This document shows positions 15,629 to 24,095 of a stretch of DNA of 64,000 bases, piece by piece (within the stretch, counting starts at the first letter, position 1; each line of letters starts with the position of its first letter). The translations under genes were made by a program, and so were the position numbers. The notes beneath the pieces were generated by a model. The model worked only from the letters and a program-made list of their open reading frames with translations, made no database searches and was not told where the DNA came from. Source of the DNA: Streptomyces sp. Q6 (GTDB lineage Bacteria > Actinomycetota > Actinomycetes > Streptomycetales > Streptomycetaceae); the NCBI RefSeq assembly GCF_036967205.1, contig NZ_CP146022.1, positions 5,394,001-5,458,000 of the forward strand, given 5' to 3'.

Positions 15629-16018
15629 ATGAGTCTGAATGTCACGTTGTGGATCTGCACCGGCCTGCTGGCCCTGGTGGCTCTGGGCGGTGGTGTCAGC
15701 AAGGCGTTCGTGCCGACGGAGAAGCTCGCCGCCGCGCACGGTGGGGGATGGACCGGTGACGTGCCGGGGCTGTTCGTGAAGGGGCTCGGGGTGGTCGAGC
15801 TGTTCGCCGCCGTCGGGCTCGTGCTGCCCGCGCTCGTCGGGGTCGGGACCGTGATGGTGCCGGTGACCGCCGCCTGCTGGGTCGTGCTGATGGTCGGCGC
15901 CATGGCCACGCACGGGCGGCGGGGCGAGATCGGGCTCGTCGGGGTGAACCTGATCTATCTCGTGCTCGCGGCGCTTATCGTGTGGGGTCGCCTCGGCCCC
16001 GAGTCCTTCGGCGGGTGA
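15629..16018 (+). CDS. DoxX-family membrane protein cotranscribed with ECF41 sigma factor
   Basis: The ATG at 15629 has GGAGGAG nine bases upstream. The 129-residue protein has four hydrophobic helices and the DoxX-like start LWICTGLLALVALGGGVSKAF in consecutive parts. It lies 54 bases before the sigma gene, under an ECF41 promoter. ECF41 operons typically hold small redox or membrane proteins; DoxX members occur among them. Its activity is unknown. Confidence 0.85.
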   Translation: MSLNVTLWICTGLLALVALGGGVSKAFVPTEKLAAAHGGGWTGDVPGLFVKGLGVVELFAAVGLVLPALVGVGTVMVPVTAACWVVLMVGAMATHGRRGEIGLVGVNLIYLVLAALIVWGRLGPESFGG

Positions 16019-16072
16019 GCGTGCGTGAACGGCGTTGTTCCAGAGGGTGTCGGGCTAGGCGGGGGAGCCGGG

Positions 16073-17011
16073 ATGGGTGGCAGGACCGATGAGTTCGAGG
16101 AGTTGCGGCCGCTGCTGTTCTCCATCGCGTACCGGATCCTCGGCAGTGTGAGCGAGGCCGAGGACGCGGTGCAGGAGAGCTGGCTGCGGTTCGAGGCGTC
16201 GGCGACCGTGCCGCGGTCGGTGAAGGCGTTCCTGTCCGCCACCGTCACCCGGATCTCGATCGACGTGCTGCGCTCGGCGCGGGTACGCCGGGAGCGGTAC
16301 GTGGGGGCCTGGTTCCCCGAGCCACTGCTCTCCGATCCGTACGAAGACCCGGCGCGATCCGCGGAGTTGGCGGACTCCGTGTCCATGGCCGCCCTGTTGC
16401 TGCTGGAGCGGCTGAGTCCGCTGGAGCGGGCCGTGTTCGTGCTGCGCGAGGTGTTCGACTTCGGGTATCCCGAGGTCGCGGAGGCGGTGGGGCGTTCCGA
16501 GTCCGCGTGCCGGCAGCTCGCCGTGCGGGCCCGTAAGCACATGTCCGAGGGGCGGCCCCGGTTCGAGGCGGACCGCGGCGAACGCGAGGAGCTGGCGGCG
16601 CAGTTCTTCGACGCGCTGCGCGAGGGCGACGTCCTCGGACTCCAGGAACTGCTCGCCGCCGAGGTGTCCATGGTCGGCGACGGCGGCGGGAAGGCCCCGC
16701 AGCTGGCCCGCGCGATCATCGGCGCCGACAAGGTGGCCCGGCTCCTCGCCTCCGTCTTCCCCGGGATGGCCAGGGTCGAGGTGTCGTTCGAGCAGCACGA
16801 GGTCAACGGCCAGCCGGGCGCGATCTTCCGCGACCGGGACGGCAAGGTCCTCAACGCCCTGGCCCTCGACATCGCGGACGGGCGGATCCAGGCGATCCGG
16901 TCCGTCATCAACCCCGACAAGCTGCGGCACGTCGGGCCGGTGGCGGACGCGTGGGCCGTCGACCAGGAGGTACGGCGCGCGATGCGGCGCGGCGACACCC
17001 TGGAGGACTGA
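16073..17011 (+). CDS. ECF41-family RNA polymerase sigma factor with SnoaL-like domain
   Basis: The ATG at 16073 follows GGGGGAG; an in-frame GTG 48 bases earlier has no good ribosome site. Region 2 (ELRPLLFSIAYRILGSVSEAEDAVQESWLRF) and region 4 (LSPLERAVFVLREVFDFGYPEVAEAVGRSE) are typical, read here in segments. After about residue 180 comes the C-terminal SnoaL-like domain with the ECF41 hallmarks DGGGK and NPDKL. In this group the C-terminal domain replaces an anti-sigma factor and both supports and limits activity. The product is 312 residues, near the family norm. Confidence 0.9.
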   Translation: MGGRTDEFEELRPLLFSIAYRILGSVSEAEDAVQESWLRFEASATVPRSVKAFLSATVTRISIDVLRSARVRRERYVGAWFPEPLLSDPYEDPARSAELADSVSMAALLLLERLSPLERAVFVLREVFDFGYPEVAEAVGRSESACRQLAVRARKHMSEGRPRFEADRGEREELAAQFFDALREGDVLGLQELLAAEVSMVGDGGGKAPQLARAIIGADKVARLLASVFPGMARVEVSFEQHEVNGQPGAIFRDRDGKVLNALALDIADGRIQAIRSVINPDKLRHVGPVADAWAVDQEVRRAMRRGDTLED

Positions 17012-17073
17012 GGCGGTCGGGGTCCGGGCGGAGGGTCCGGCCGCACCCCCGGCTCCCCCCCACCCCTCCGCAG

Positions 17074-17107
17074 AAATGTCGCACCGGGCCCGCCGCCGCG
17101 ACATTTT
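17074..17107. terminator. Hairpin between convergent sigma factor and kinase genes
   Basis: AAATGTCGC (17074-17082) pairs with GCGACATTT (17098-17106), followed by one further T. The mirrored A and T runs suit a bidirectional terminator. Confidence 0.6.
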
Positions 17108-17120
17108 CCGGCACACACCC

Positions 17121-18851
17121 CTAGGACGCCGGCCACACCGTCAGGTTGCCGGTCAGGAAGTTGCCCTTGCCCTCGGGCAGCGCGGTGGATTTCGTCTGGA
17201 CCACGAACAGGCCGATGGTGCCGTCGGGCTGCTCGAAACAGATCTCGCTCTCCGTCGTGATCGCCGCCAGCGGCATGCGCTTGTCGGCACCCGTACCGGC
17301 GAGGTAGCCGCGGCAGTTGTCGAGGGCCGAGCCGTCTCGCTTCCAGGCCGGCGCGATCATGGTCTTGTCGCTCTCCAACGCGCAGCTGGTCTCCTTGGCG
17401 CAGGTGAAGCGGATGTCGCCCTTACGGTTGTTGAGTTCGGAGCCGTCCCTGAGGCGCAGGGAGTTGTCCTCCCGCAGCATCTGCATCGGGTGCGTGGCCG
17501 CCCGCGGCGACGCGGAGGACCCGCCCGACCCGGAGGACGCGGAGGACCCGGAGTTCCCTGAGCTACCGGCGGAGCCCGCCGCGTCCGTCGTGCCTGAAGT
17601 GGCGTTGGCTCCGGAGGAGTCGGACCCTGCCGACGAACCCGATGAGCCCGACGAACCCGATGTGCCCGTCAGGCCCGACGATCCCGACGACTGCGACGCC
17701 GCCCCGTTCGACCGCGCGGCCCGCGCCCGGTCGATCCCCTCGTACAGCCCCCAGCCCAGACCGCCCAGCAGCAGCAGACCCACCGCCGCGCCCGCGACCC
17801 CGATCAGCGCGTTCCGGCGTCTTCGGGACCGCCGCGTCTCCGGGTCGGCCCAGGTCGGACCGGTGGGTCCCGCGTCCGGTGCCCGCCACGGGGAGAGCGG
17901 CTCGGTGGCGTAGACGCGCGTGCCCAGGGGGGCCGGGGCGGGCGCCGGGACCGGGCGTGGCACCGTCACCTCGGGGCCCGTCACCTCACGCCACACCGAG
18001 AGACCGGTCCCCGCGTCGGCGTCCGGGCCCAGTTCCCTGCGGCACCACTCCACGATCTCCGTGAGCCCCGCCCGGTCCGCCGGATCGGCGGCCAGGCATC
18101 GGGAGATCAACGGCCGCAACTCCGCCGGGAGTCCGGACAGATCGGGTGCTTCGTGCACGATCCGGTACAGCACGCTGACCGCCGGACCGTCCCCGTACAG
18201 CGGCTCGCCGAGCGCCGCGAACGCCGCCGTCTGACCGAGCGCGAACACATCGGTCGCCGCCGTCACCTGGCCCGCGGCCGCCTGCTCCGGCGCCATGAAC
18301 TGCGGCGTTCCGATAGAGGTGCCCGTCACGGTGTGCGAACTGATGCCGGAGGCCAGCGAGATGCCGAAGTCGATGACGCGCGGGCCGTCCGACGCGAGCA
18401 GGACGTTCGACGGCTTCAGATCGCGGTGCACGATCCCCGCGCCGTGGATGGCGTGCAGCGCCTCGGCCACCCCCGCCATCAGCCACAGCACCGCGGGCAC
18501 CGGCATCGGTCCGCGCCGGGCGACGGCCTCGGCGAGCGAGGGCCCGGGGACGTACAGCGTGGCGAGCCAGGGCGGAGTGCCGTCCGCGTCGCCGTCGATC
18601 AGCTCGGCGGTGTACGCGCCGCGCACCCGGCGGGCCGCCTCCATCTCCCGGCGGAAGCGCCGCCGGAAGTCGGGATCGTCGGCGAGTTCGGGCCGTACGA
18701 CCTTGAGGGCCACGGGGCGCCCGCCCTGCGTGTGCGACAGATAGACCCGGCCCATGCCGCCGGCACCGAGCCGGGCGGCGATCCGGTAACCCGCCACCAC
18801 CGTCGGATCGTCCGCCAGAAGCGGCTTGAACACCCCACTCGCGTCGTTCAC
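17121..18851 (-). CDS. Membrane Ser/Thr protein kinase (PknB-like) with extracellular domain
   Basis: The start is set at the GTG at 18851 because GGGGGGAG lies just upstream; the open frame reaches 18902. The kinase domain has the Gly loop GAGGMGRVYL, ATP-binding Lys50, catalytic HRD (Asp144), DFG (Asp161) and GTPQFMAPEQ. A Pro-rich linker, a membrane helix (about 355-380) and a long Ser/Gly/Thr repeat stretch follow. The final globular outside domain of about 125 residues has two or more Cys pairs. This domain has no PASTA repeats and is not recognised; it may sense an extracellular cue. The product is about 576 residues. The upstream P450 gene is 123 bases away from this start. Confidence 0.88.
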   Translation of the reverse strand: MNDASGVFKPLLADDPTVVAGYRIAARLGAGGMGRVYLSHTQGGRPVALKVVRPELADDPDFRRRFRREMEAARRVRGAYTAELIDGDADGTPPWLATLYVPGPSLAEAVARRGPMPVPAVLWLMAGVAEALHAIHGAGIVHRDLKPSNVLLASDGPRVIDFGISLASGISSHTVTGTSIGTPQFMAPEQAAAGQVTAATDVFALGQTAAFAALGEPLYGDGPAVSVLYRIVHEAPDLSGLPAELRPLISRCLAADPADRAGLTEIVEWCRRELGPDADAGTGLSVWREVTGPEVTVPRPVPAPAPAPLGTRVYATEPLSPWRAPDAGPTGPTWADPETRRSRRRRNALIGVAGAAVGLLLLGGLGWGLYEGIDRARAARSNGAASQSSGSSGLTGTSGSSGSSGSSAGSDSSGANATSGTTDAAGSAGSSGNSGSSASSGSGGSSASPRAATHPMQMLREDNSLRLRDGSELNNRKGDIRFTCAKETSCALESDKTMIAPAWKRDGSALDNCRGYLAGTGADKRMPLAAITTESEICFEQPDGTIGLFVVQTKSTALPEGKGNFLTGNLTVWPAS

Positions 18852-18974
18852 CGGCGCTCCCCCCACTCCCGAGTCGAACCGCGGCAGCCGTTCAACGGTC
18901 AACCGCGGACGGCAGCAGCCTAAGCGCCGGGCTGTCAGAGATCGCTGGCGGCCCGGCGCGTGGAAGGGAACCCC

Positions 18975-20276
18975 TCAGCCGACCCGCACCGGCAGTCGCT
19001 CGACCCCGTACACGATCGACAGCTTCCGGAACTCCAGCTCGGCAGGCTCCACCGCCAAGCTCAACTCCGGGAAACGGCCGACCAGTTGGGGGAACGCGGC
19101 GCGCAACTCCATCTTGCCGAGCTCGGCGCCGATGCAGCGATGGATGCCGTAGCCGAAGGCCAGGTGAGAGGCGGCCGGCGGGCGCGACGGGTCGAAGGCG
19201 TCCATGTCCGGGCCGAGCCGCGGGTCACGGTCGGCGGCGCTCAGCGAGACGATCACGATGTCGCCGGCCGCGATCGGCACGCCGCCGATCTCGATGTCCT
19301 CACGGGCGAACCGCGGGAACGCCGTCTGCACGACGGTGAGATGACGCAGGAGTTCGTCGACGAAGGGCGCCGCGACCGTCGCCGGGTCCTCCGCGTCGCG
19401 CAGCGCCTCGAAGTGCTCGCGGTCCTTGAGCATGATCAGGGTGCCGAGCGCGATCATGCTGGCCGTGGTCTCCAGACCGCCGGTCAGGACACCGTCCGCG
19501 AGCCCCGTCAGCTCCTCGTCGGTGATGTTGTCGCCGTGCTCCCGCACGAGCATGCCGAGCAGGCCCTCGCCGGGATTGCGGCGCTGCTCGGCGACCACGC
19601 CGCGCAGATAGTCGAGCGACTGCGACACCGCGCCGAACGACGCGCCCGCGCCGCCGAGCACGTCGAACCGGGCGACCGAGAACCGCTGGAACGCGTCGCG
19701 CTCCTCGTACGGGACACCGAGCAGCTCGCAGATGACGAGGGCCGGGACCGGCATCGCGAAGTGCTCGACGAAGTCGGCCGTGCCGTCGGGCGACTCGTGC
19801 GCCGCCTTCTCCAGGTGCGCGAGCTGCTCCTCGACGATCGCGTGGATGCGCGGCGTCAGACGCGACAGCCGGCGCATCGTGAACTCGGGGGTCAGCAGCC
19901 GGCGCAGCCGCGTGTGGTCCGGCGGGTCGCAGAAGCCGAGACCGCCCGGGTTCTGGTCCGCCCCCGCGCCGCCCACGCCGACCAGGTGCCGGAAGTCGTT
20001 GCTGAACGCCTTGGCGTTGCCCAGGACGTCCTTCGCCTGGTCGTACCCGGACACCAGCCAGACCGTCATGCCGGGGATCGGCAGTCTGCTGACGGGCTCG
20101 CTGTCGCGCAGCGCGCCGATCTCGGGAACCGGGTCGACGCCCTCACGTCGCAGGGGCAGCAGCGCCCCGTCGGGCAGCTTCGACAGGACGGACAGATCGA
20201 GGCTTCCCCCCTTCTTCCGCAGCCGGGAGAAGTAGAGACGGGTCAGCCAGGTCGCTATCGCGGAACGTACGGACAT
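18975..20276 (-). CDS. Cytochrome P450
   Basis: This 433-residue protein has the usual bacterial P450 marks: I-helix GGLETTASM, the K-helix ELLR (EXXR), and the heme loop FGYGIHRCIGAE with the ligand Cys near residue 381. It is soluble with no membrane anchor, so it needs a ferredoxin and reductase encoded elsewhere. The ATG at 20276 is chosen because the open frame upstream is low-complexity. No biosynthetic genes surround it, so the substrate cannot be guessed; the overall similarity is to the CYP105/107-type actinobacterial P450s. Confidence 0.9.
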   Translation of the reverse strand: MSVRSAIATWLTRLYFSRLRKKGGSLDLSVLSKLPDGALLPLRREGVDPVPEIGALRDSEPVSRLPIPGMTVWLVSGYDQAKDVLGNAKAFSNDFRHLVGVGGAGADQNPGGLGFCDPPDHTRLRRLLTPEFTMRRLSRLTPRIHAIVEEQLAHLEKAAHESPDGTADFVEHFAMPVPALVICELLGVPYEERDAFQRFSVARFDVLGGAGASFGAVSQSLDYLRGVVAEQRRNPGEGLLGMLVREHGDNITDEELTGLADGVLTGGLETTASMIALGTLIMLKDREHFEALRDAEDPATVAAPFVDELLRHLTVVQTAFPRFAREDIEIGGVPIAAGDIVIVSLSAADRDPRLGPDMDAFDPSRPPAASHLAFGYGIHRCIGAELGKMELRAAFPQLVGRFPELSLAVEPAELEFRKLSIVYGVERLPVRVG

Positions 20277-20460
20277 GTGCTCGCATTTCTGCGGTGAGGC
20301 GGGGGGACGGACGGGTCGTGCGGGGGGAAATGTGCGGGATGAGGGGAGAAGAGAGCGGAGCGGGGCGTGGGGTCCGCCAAGAGTACGTGCGGACCCTGGG
20401 GGCAACGGAAGAGGGGACTTCCCCCGAATCGCCCCGGGGGCCACCCCTACCGGAGGCCGC

Positions 20461-20979
20461 TCACTTCGCGGGCAGGGCCGGGAAGCCGCCCGTCGTCCCG
20501 TCGATCAGTTCCCGCAGGATGTCCATGTGGCCCGCGTGCCGCGCCGTCTCCTCGACCATGTGCACGAGCACCCAGCGCAGCGACACCTTCCGCCCGTCCC
20601 ACGCCGTACCGACCGTGTCCAGCGGCAGCTCGGCGACGGCCCGGTCGGCGGCGGCGCGCGCCCGCGCGAAGAAGGCCAGGATGTCCGCCGTCGTCTCGTC
20701 GTCGGTGGCGGCCATGTCCTCGTTCTCGAACGGGTCGAACCACAGCGGTTCGCTCTCCCGCCCGAACGTCTCGCAGAACCAGCCGTACTCGACGGACGCC
20801 AGGTGCTTCACCAGCCCGAGCAGGCTCGTCCCCGAGGGAGTCAGGGGGCGCCGCGCCTGCTCCTCGTCGAGCCCGGCCAGCTTCCAGACGACCACGTCCC
20901 GGTGCCGGTCGAGCGCGATGTGCAGGCTCTCTTTCTCGTCGCCCTCGAACGGGACCTGCCTGATCCGCTCCGTGCCCAT
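20461..20979 (-). CDS. DinB-family (DUF664) protein
   Basis: The 172-residue protein is a four-helix DinB/YfiT-like fold: MGTERIRQVPFEGDEKESL start, LLGLVKHLASVEYGWF, and HMVEETARHAGHMDILRELIDG at the end. The His residues of the metal site (His in VKHLASVE and in ARHAGHMD) are present. Members are metal-dependent thiol transferases or hydrolases that often use mycothiol or bacillithiol; the reaction here is not known. Start at 20979 is preferred over an upstream in-frame ATG that adds a poorly conserved 29 residues. Confidence 0.82.
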   Translation of the reverse strand: MGTERIRQVPFEGDEKESLHIALDRHRDVVVWKLAGLDEEQARRPLTPSGTSLLGLVKHLASVEYGWFCETFGRESEPLWFDPFENEDMAATDDETTADILAFFARARAAADRAVAELPLDTVGTAWDGRKVSLRWVLVHMVEETARHAGHMDILRELIDGTTGGFPALPAK

Positions 20980-21152
20980 GCCGTGTCCCCCGTTGTTCCG
21001 CTGTCCCGCTCGATCTGGTCGCATGAAAGTAGCAGCGCCCACCGACAGCGCCACTGACAGCGCCATCGAGCGTGCCGACGGCCCGTGCTCAGGGCCGTGC
21101 CGCCGTCGCCGTCGGGAAAAGAAGATGAGCCGCTCCGGGTTCCCCTGCGACC

Positions 21153-21959
21153 ATGGCGGCCATGACCAGCGCCGATCACCCTCGCCCCACGCACACCGGA
21201 CGCCCCTACGAGGAGCTCGTCGCGGAAGCCGTCGCCGCGCCCACCGACGGCTGGGACTTCTCCTGGTTCGACGGCCGGGCCACCGAACAGCGCCCCACCT
21301 GGGGATACGCCCGTCTGCTGGGGGAGCGCCTCGGCCGCGTGCACTCCGCGCTCGACCTGGACACCGGCGGCGGCGAGGTCCTGAACCTCGCCCCGAAGCT
21401 GCCGCCCCTGATGGCCGCGACCGAGGGCTGGCCGCCGAACGTGGCGAAGGCCACCCGCCTCCTCGGCCCGCGTGGCGTGGTCGTCGTCGCGTCGGCCTCC
21501 GACGCCCCGCTGCCCTTCGCCGACGACGCCTTCGACCTGGTCACGGCCCGCCACCCGGTCAAGGCCCCGTTCCCCGAGATCGCCCGCGTGCTGCGGCCCG
21601 GCGGCACGTACTTCGCCCAGCACGTGGGCCCCAGCAGCGTGTTCGAGCTCGTCGAGCACTTCGTCGGACCGCAGCCGCAGGAGGTGCGCAACGGCCGCGA
21701 CCCGCAGATCGAACGGGCCGAGGCCGAGGCGGCGGGCCTGGAGATCGTCGACCTGCGCGCCGAGCGCCTGCGCATCGAGTTCTACGACATCGGGGCCGTC
21801 GTCCACTTCCTGCGCAAGGTCGTCTGGATGGTCCCGGGCTTCACGGCCGAGGCGTACGAGCCCCAGCTCCGCGCGCTGCACGAGCGGATGGAGAAGGAGG
21901 GCCCGTTCGTGGCCCACAGCACCCGCCACCTCATCGAGGCCCGCAAGCCTCTGACGTGA
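21153..21959 (+). CDS. Class I SAM-dependent methyltransferase
   Basis: The 268-residue product has motif I as ALDLDTGGGEVL, then ASDAPLPFADDAFDLVTARHPV and a post-motif RVLRPGGTYFAQHVG. This is the UbiE/MenG-like layout of small-molecule methyltransferases. Motif I is slightly altered (DTGGGE). Two in-frame ATGs (21153 and 21162) are three codons apart and no strong ribosome site separates them. Substrate unknown. Confidence 0.85.
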   Translation: MAAMTSADHPRPTHTGRPYEELVAEAVAAPTDGWDFSWFDGRATEQRPTWGYARLLGERLGRVHSALDLDTGGGEVLNLAPKLPPLMAATEGWPPNVAKATRLLGPRGVVVVASASDAPLPFADDAFDLVTARHPVKAPFPEIARVLRPGGTYFAQHVGPSSVFELVEHFVGPQPQEVRNGRDPQIERAEAEAAGLEIVDLRAERLRIEFYDIGAVVHFLRKVVWMVPGFTAEAYEPQLRALHERMEKEGPFVAHSTRHLIEARKPLT

Positions 21960-22053
21960 CGGGCGACGTGGTGGTCGTACAGGGCGTGGACGATCGAGAT
22001 CGCGCAACAGCCGCAACTCGTGCGGGCACGCCGACTGTTCGAGACCGGCGGCC

Positions 22054-22470
22054 ATGACCTTCATGATCGTGGCCTCGCCGTGGGCCGTCGTCCTCGCGAC
22101 GATGCCGCCGTTGCTGTCGGCGATCGCGAACGCGGGCCGCCACGGTGTGCTGATCAAGTCGGCCGCGGTGACGGATCACGCCGGTCGTCCCTCAACTCCC
22201 TCACGAAGAAGACGAGTTGCCGAGCCTCTCCGCCTCGGCGGAACAGTGCAGCGAGCATCCGGTGGGCCGGGCGATCGTGGCGGCGGCACGGCCCCGTCCC
22301 CGACGACGCCCCGCGCACACCGGCGTGGCCATGGGTTGCGGCGGCTCCGACCTGGCAGGGCACCTCCCGCTGCCGCTGGGCGTCGCGGGGGCACGAGGGT
22401 TCCACCGTCCTGGTGGGCCTGGACGGGGTGACGCTCGAAGTAGCAGCCCGGGGCAACCGATTCCGCATCG
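22054..22470 (+). pseudogene. Decayed heavy-metal P-type ATPase remnant
   Basis: Three pieces of a P1B-type ATPase survive in two frames. First (22054-22186) is ASPWAVVLATMPPLLSAIAN then AGRHGVLIKSAAV, the membrane helix with the metal motif, its Cys replaced by Trp. Next, in another frame (22229-22290), is SASAEQCSEHPVGRAIVAAA from the nucleotide-binding domain, including the SEHP His motif. Then HTGVAMGCGGSDLA (near 22317-22358) comes from the hinge after the phosphorylation domain. The DKTGT region is missing. GHEGSTVLVGLDGV (near 22380-22430) may be another fragment. The order is nearly as in an intact pump, with deletions between the parts. Confidence 0.72.
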
Positions 22471-22861
22471 TTATCGATCCTGGCTCGATCCTCACGTAAA
22501 CCTCACGTAAGTTCAGACCAACGGCAATTCGCGTGAGCAAAGCTGCGCGGCGGTACCGCGCGGCGGAGGGGGCTGCGCGGTACCGCATGCCCCCTCGCCC
22601 GTTCGGGCGCGCATCGAATGCGCCATATCTGCGGCCTCGCCGCGCCCGTGAAGCGGTGCGTCAACCGCGCGGATGACACGGGAGAGGGACGCCGAACCTC
22701 TGGCGTCGCCGTCACGGGAACGAGGCCGAAGCCGCTCGTGGGCCTGCTGTGAGGCGGCCGGAAACCTACCTCCAGGAGTCGCCGGGCGACTCCGGAGAGT
22801 AGTTGTGGCATGCCGATGCGCGCAGCATCACTTACGAAGGGTTATGGTGGAAACCCCCCCT
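22471..22861. other. Intergenic stretch ending in an orphan terminator
   Basis: About 390 bases without a convincing protein gene. Apparent frames on both strands lack ribosome sites and coding bias. The stretch ends directly in a strong rightward terminator, which suggests that something is transcribed here, possibly a short RNA. TATGGT at 22843-22848 resembles a -10 element. Confidence 0.35.
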
Positions 22862-22903
22862 CGGGCCGGTCCGTCTCCCCCCCACGGACCGGCCCGTTTT
22901 TTT
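22862..22903 (+). terminator. Strong intrinsic terminator with U7 tract
   Basis: CGGGCCGGTCCGT (22862-22874) pairs perfectly with ACGGACCGGCCCG (22884-22896) around a nine-base loop and is followed by seven Ts (22897-22903). Its orientation is rightward, although no gene ends just upstream. The stem could also help end the leftward aldo/keto reductase transcript. Confidence 0.88.
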
Positions 22904-22948
22904 GTCCGGACAAGGCCCCGGTCGCGGGGCTGCGGCCCGATCGGGGGA

Positions 22949-23986
22949 TCAGCTCCGGCCGGCCCAGATGTTCGTGCCGGGCGTCGAGACGGCGAACGAG
23001 TCGATTTCGGTCAGCTCGTCGGCGGTCAGCTTCGGAGCGGCGAGCGCCGCCACGTTCTCCTCCAACTGCTTCACGCTGGACGCGCCGATCAGGGCCGACG
23101 TCATCCGCTCGTCCCGCAGCACCCAGTTGAGCGCGAGCTGCGCCAGGGACTGACCGCGGCGCTTGGCGATGTCGTTCAGGCCGTTCAGCCGGCGCACGAC
23201 CTCGTCGCTCAGCAGGTCCGGGTCGAGGGACTTGCCCTGCGTCGCCCGCGAACCCTCCGGGATGCCCTTGAGGTACTTGCCCGTGAGCAGACCCTGCGCG
23301 AGCGGCACGAAGGAGATGCAGCCCATGCCGGCCGCCTCCAGGGTGTCGAGCAGCCCGTCGTCCTCCGTCCAGCGGTTGATCATCGAGTACGACGGCTGGT
23401 GGATGAGCGCCGGGACGCCCATCTCCTTGAGCAGCCGCGCGGCCTCGGCGGTCTGCTCGCTGGTGTACGAGGACACACCCACGTAGAGCGCCTTGCCCTG
23501 CTGGACCGCCGATGCGAGCGCTCCCATCGTCTCCTCGAGCGGCGTCTCGGGGTCGAAGCGGTGCGAGTAGAAGATGTCGACGTAGTCCACACCCATCCGC
23601 TTCAGCGACGCGTCGAGCGACGACATCAGGTACTTGCGGCTGCCCCACTCGCCGTACGGGCCGGGGTGCATCAGGTACCCGGCCTTGGTCGAGATGACCA
23701 ACTCGTCACGGTACGGGGCGAAGTCCTGGGCGAAGATCTTGCCGAAGTTCAACTCGGCCGAACCGGGCGGCGGTCCGTAGTTGTTCGCCAGGTCGAGGTG
23801 GGTGACGCCCAGGTCGAAGGCGCGGCGCAGGATCGCCCGCTGGGAGTCGAGGGTGCGGTCGTCCCCGAAGTTGTGCCACAGGCCGAGCGAGATCGCCGGC
23901 AGCTTCAGGCCACTGCGGCCGGTGCGCCGGTACTCCATGGAGTCGTACCGGTCCGCGGAGGCGACGTAAGGAGAGGTGTCGTTCAT
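22949..23986 (-). CDS. YghZ-type aldo/keto reductase (L-glyceraldehyde 3-phosphate reductase family)
   Basis: At 345 residues this matches the YghZ branch of the aldo/keto reductases: MEYRRTGRSGLKLPAISLGL, DLANNYGPPPGSAELNFG, then VISTKAGYLMHPGPYG and SLDASLKRMGVDYVDIFYSH. The catalytic Asp, Tyr, Lys and His lie in these blocks. The family reduces L-glyceraldehyde 3-phosphate and other aldehydes with NADPH and helps detoxify reactive carbonyls such as methylglyoxal. The ATG at 23986 begins MNDTSPYVASADRYDSMEY. It diverges from uppS with about 110 bases between them. Confidence 0.9.
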   Translation of the reverse strand: MNDTSPYVASADRYDSMEYRRTGRSGLKLPAISLGLWHNFGDDRTLDSQRAILRRAFDLGVTHLDLANNYGPPPGSAELNFGKIFAQDFAPYRDELVISTKAGYLMHPGPYGEWGSRKYLMSSLDASLKRMGVDYVDIFYSHRFDPETPLEETMGALASAVQQGKALYVGVSSYTSEQTAEAARLLKEMGVPALIHQPSYSMINRWTEDDGLLDTLEAAGMGCISFVPLAQGLLTGKYLKGIPEGSRATQGKSLDPDLLSDEVVRRLNGLNDIAKRRGQSLAQLALNWVLRDERMTSALIGASSVKQLEENVAALAAPKLTADELTEIDSFAVSTPGTNIWAGRS

Positions 23987-24095
23987 GGGTACGAAACTAC
24001 GTCAGTGCACTGACACCCCATAGCTGGGACCCCGTCTCACGGCGGTAGGCTTTCGCCTTCGGGGACCGCCATCTGCACGGAGGGGCAAAAAGACC

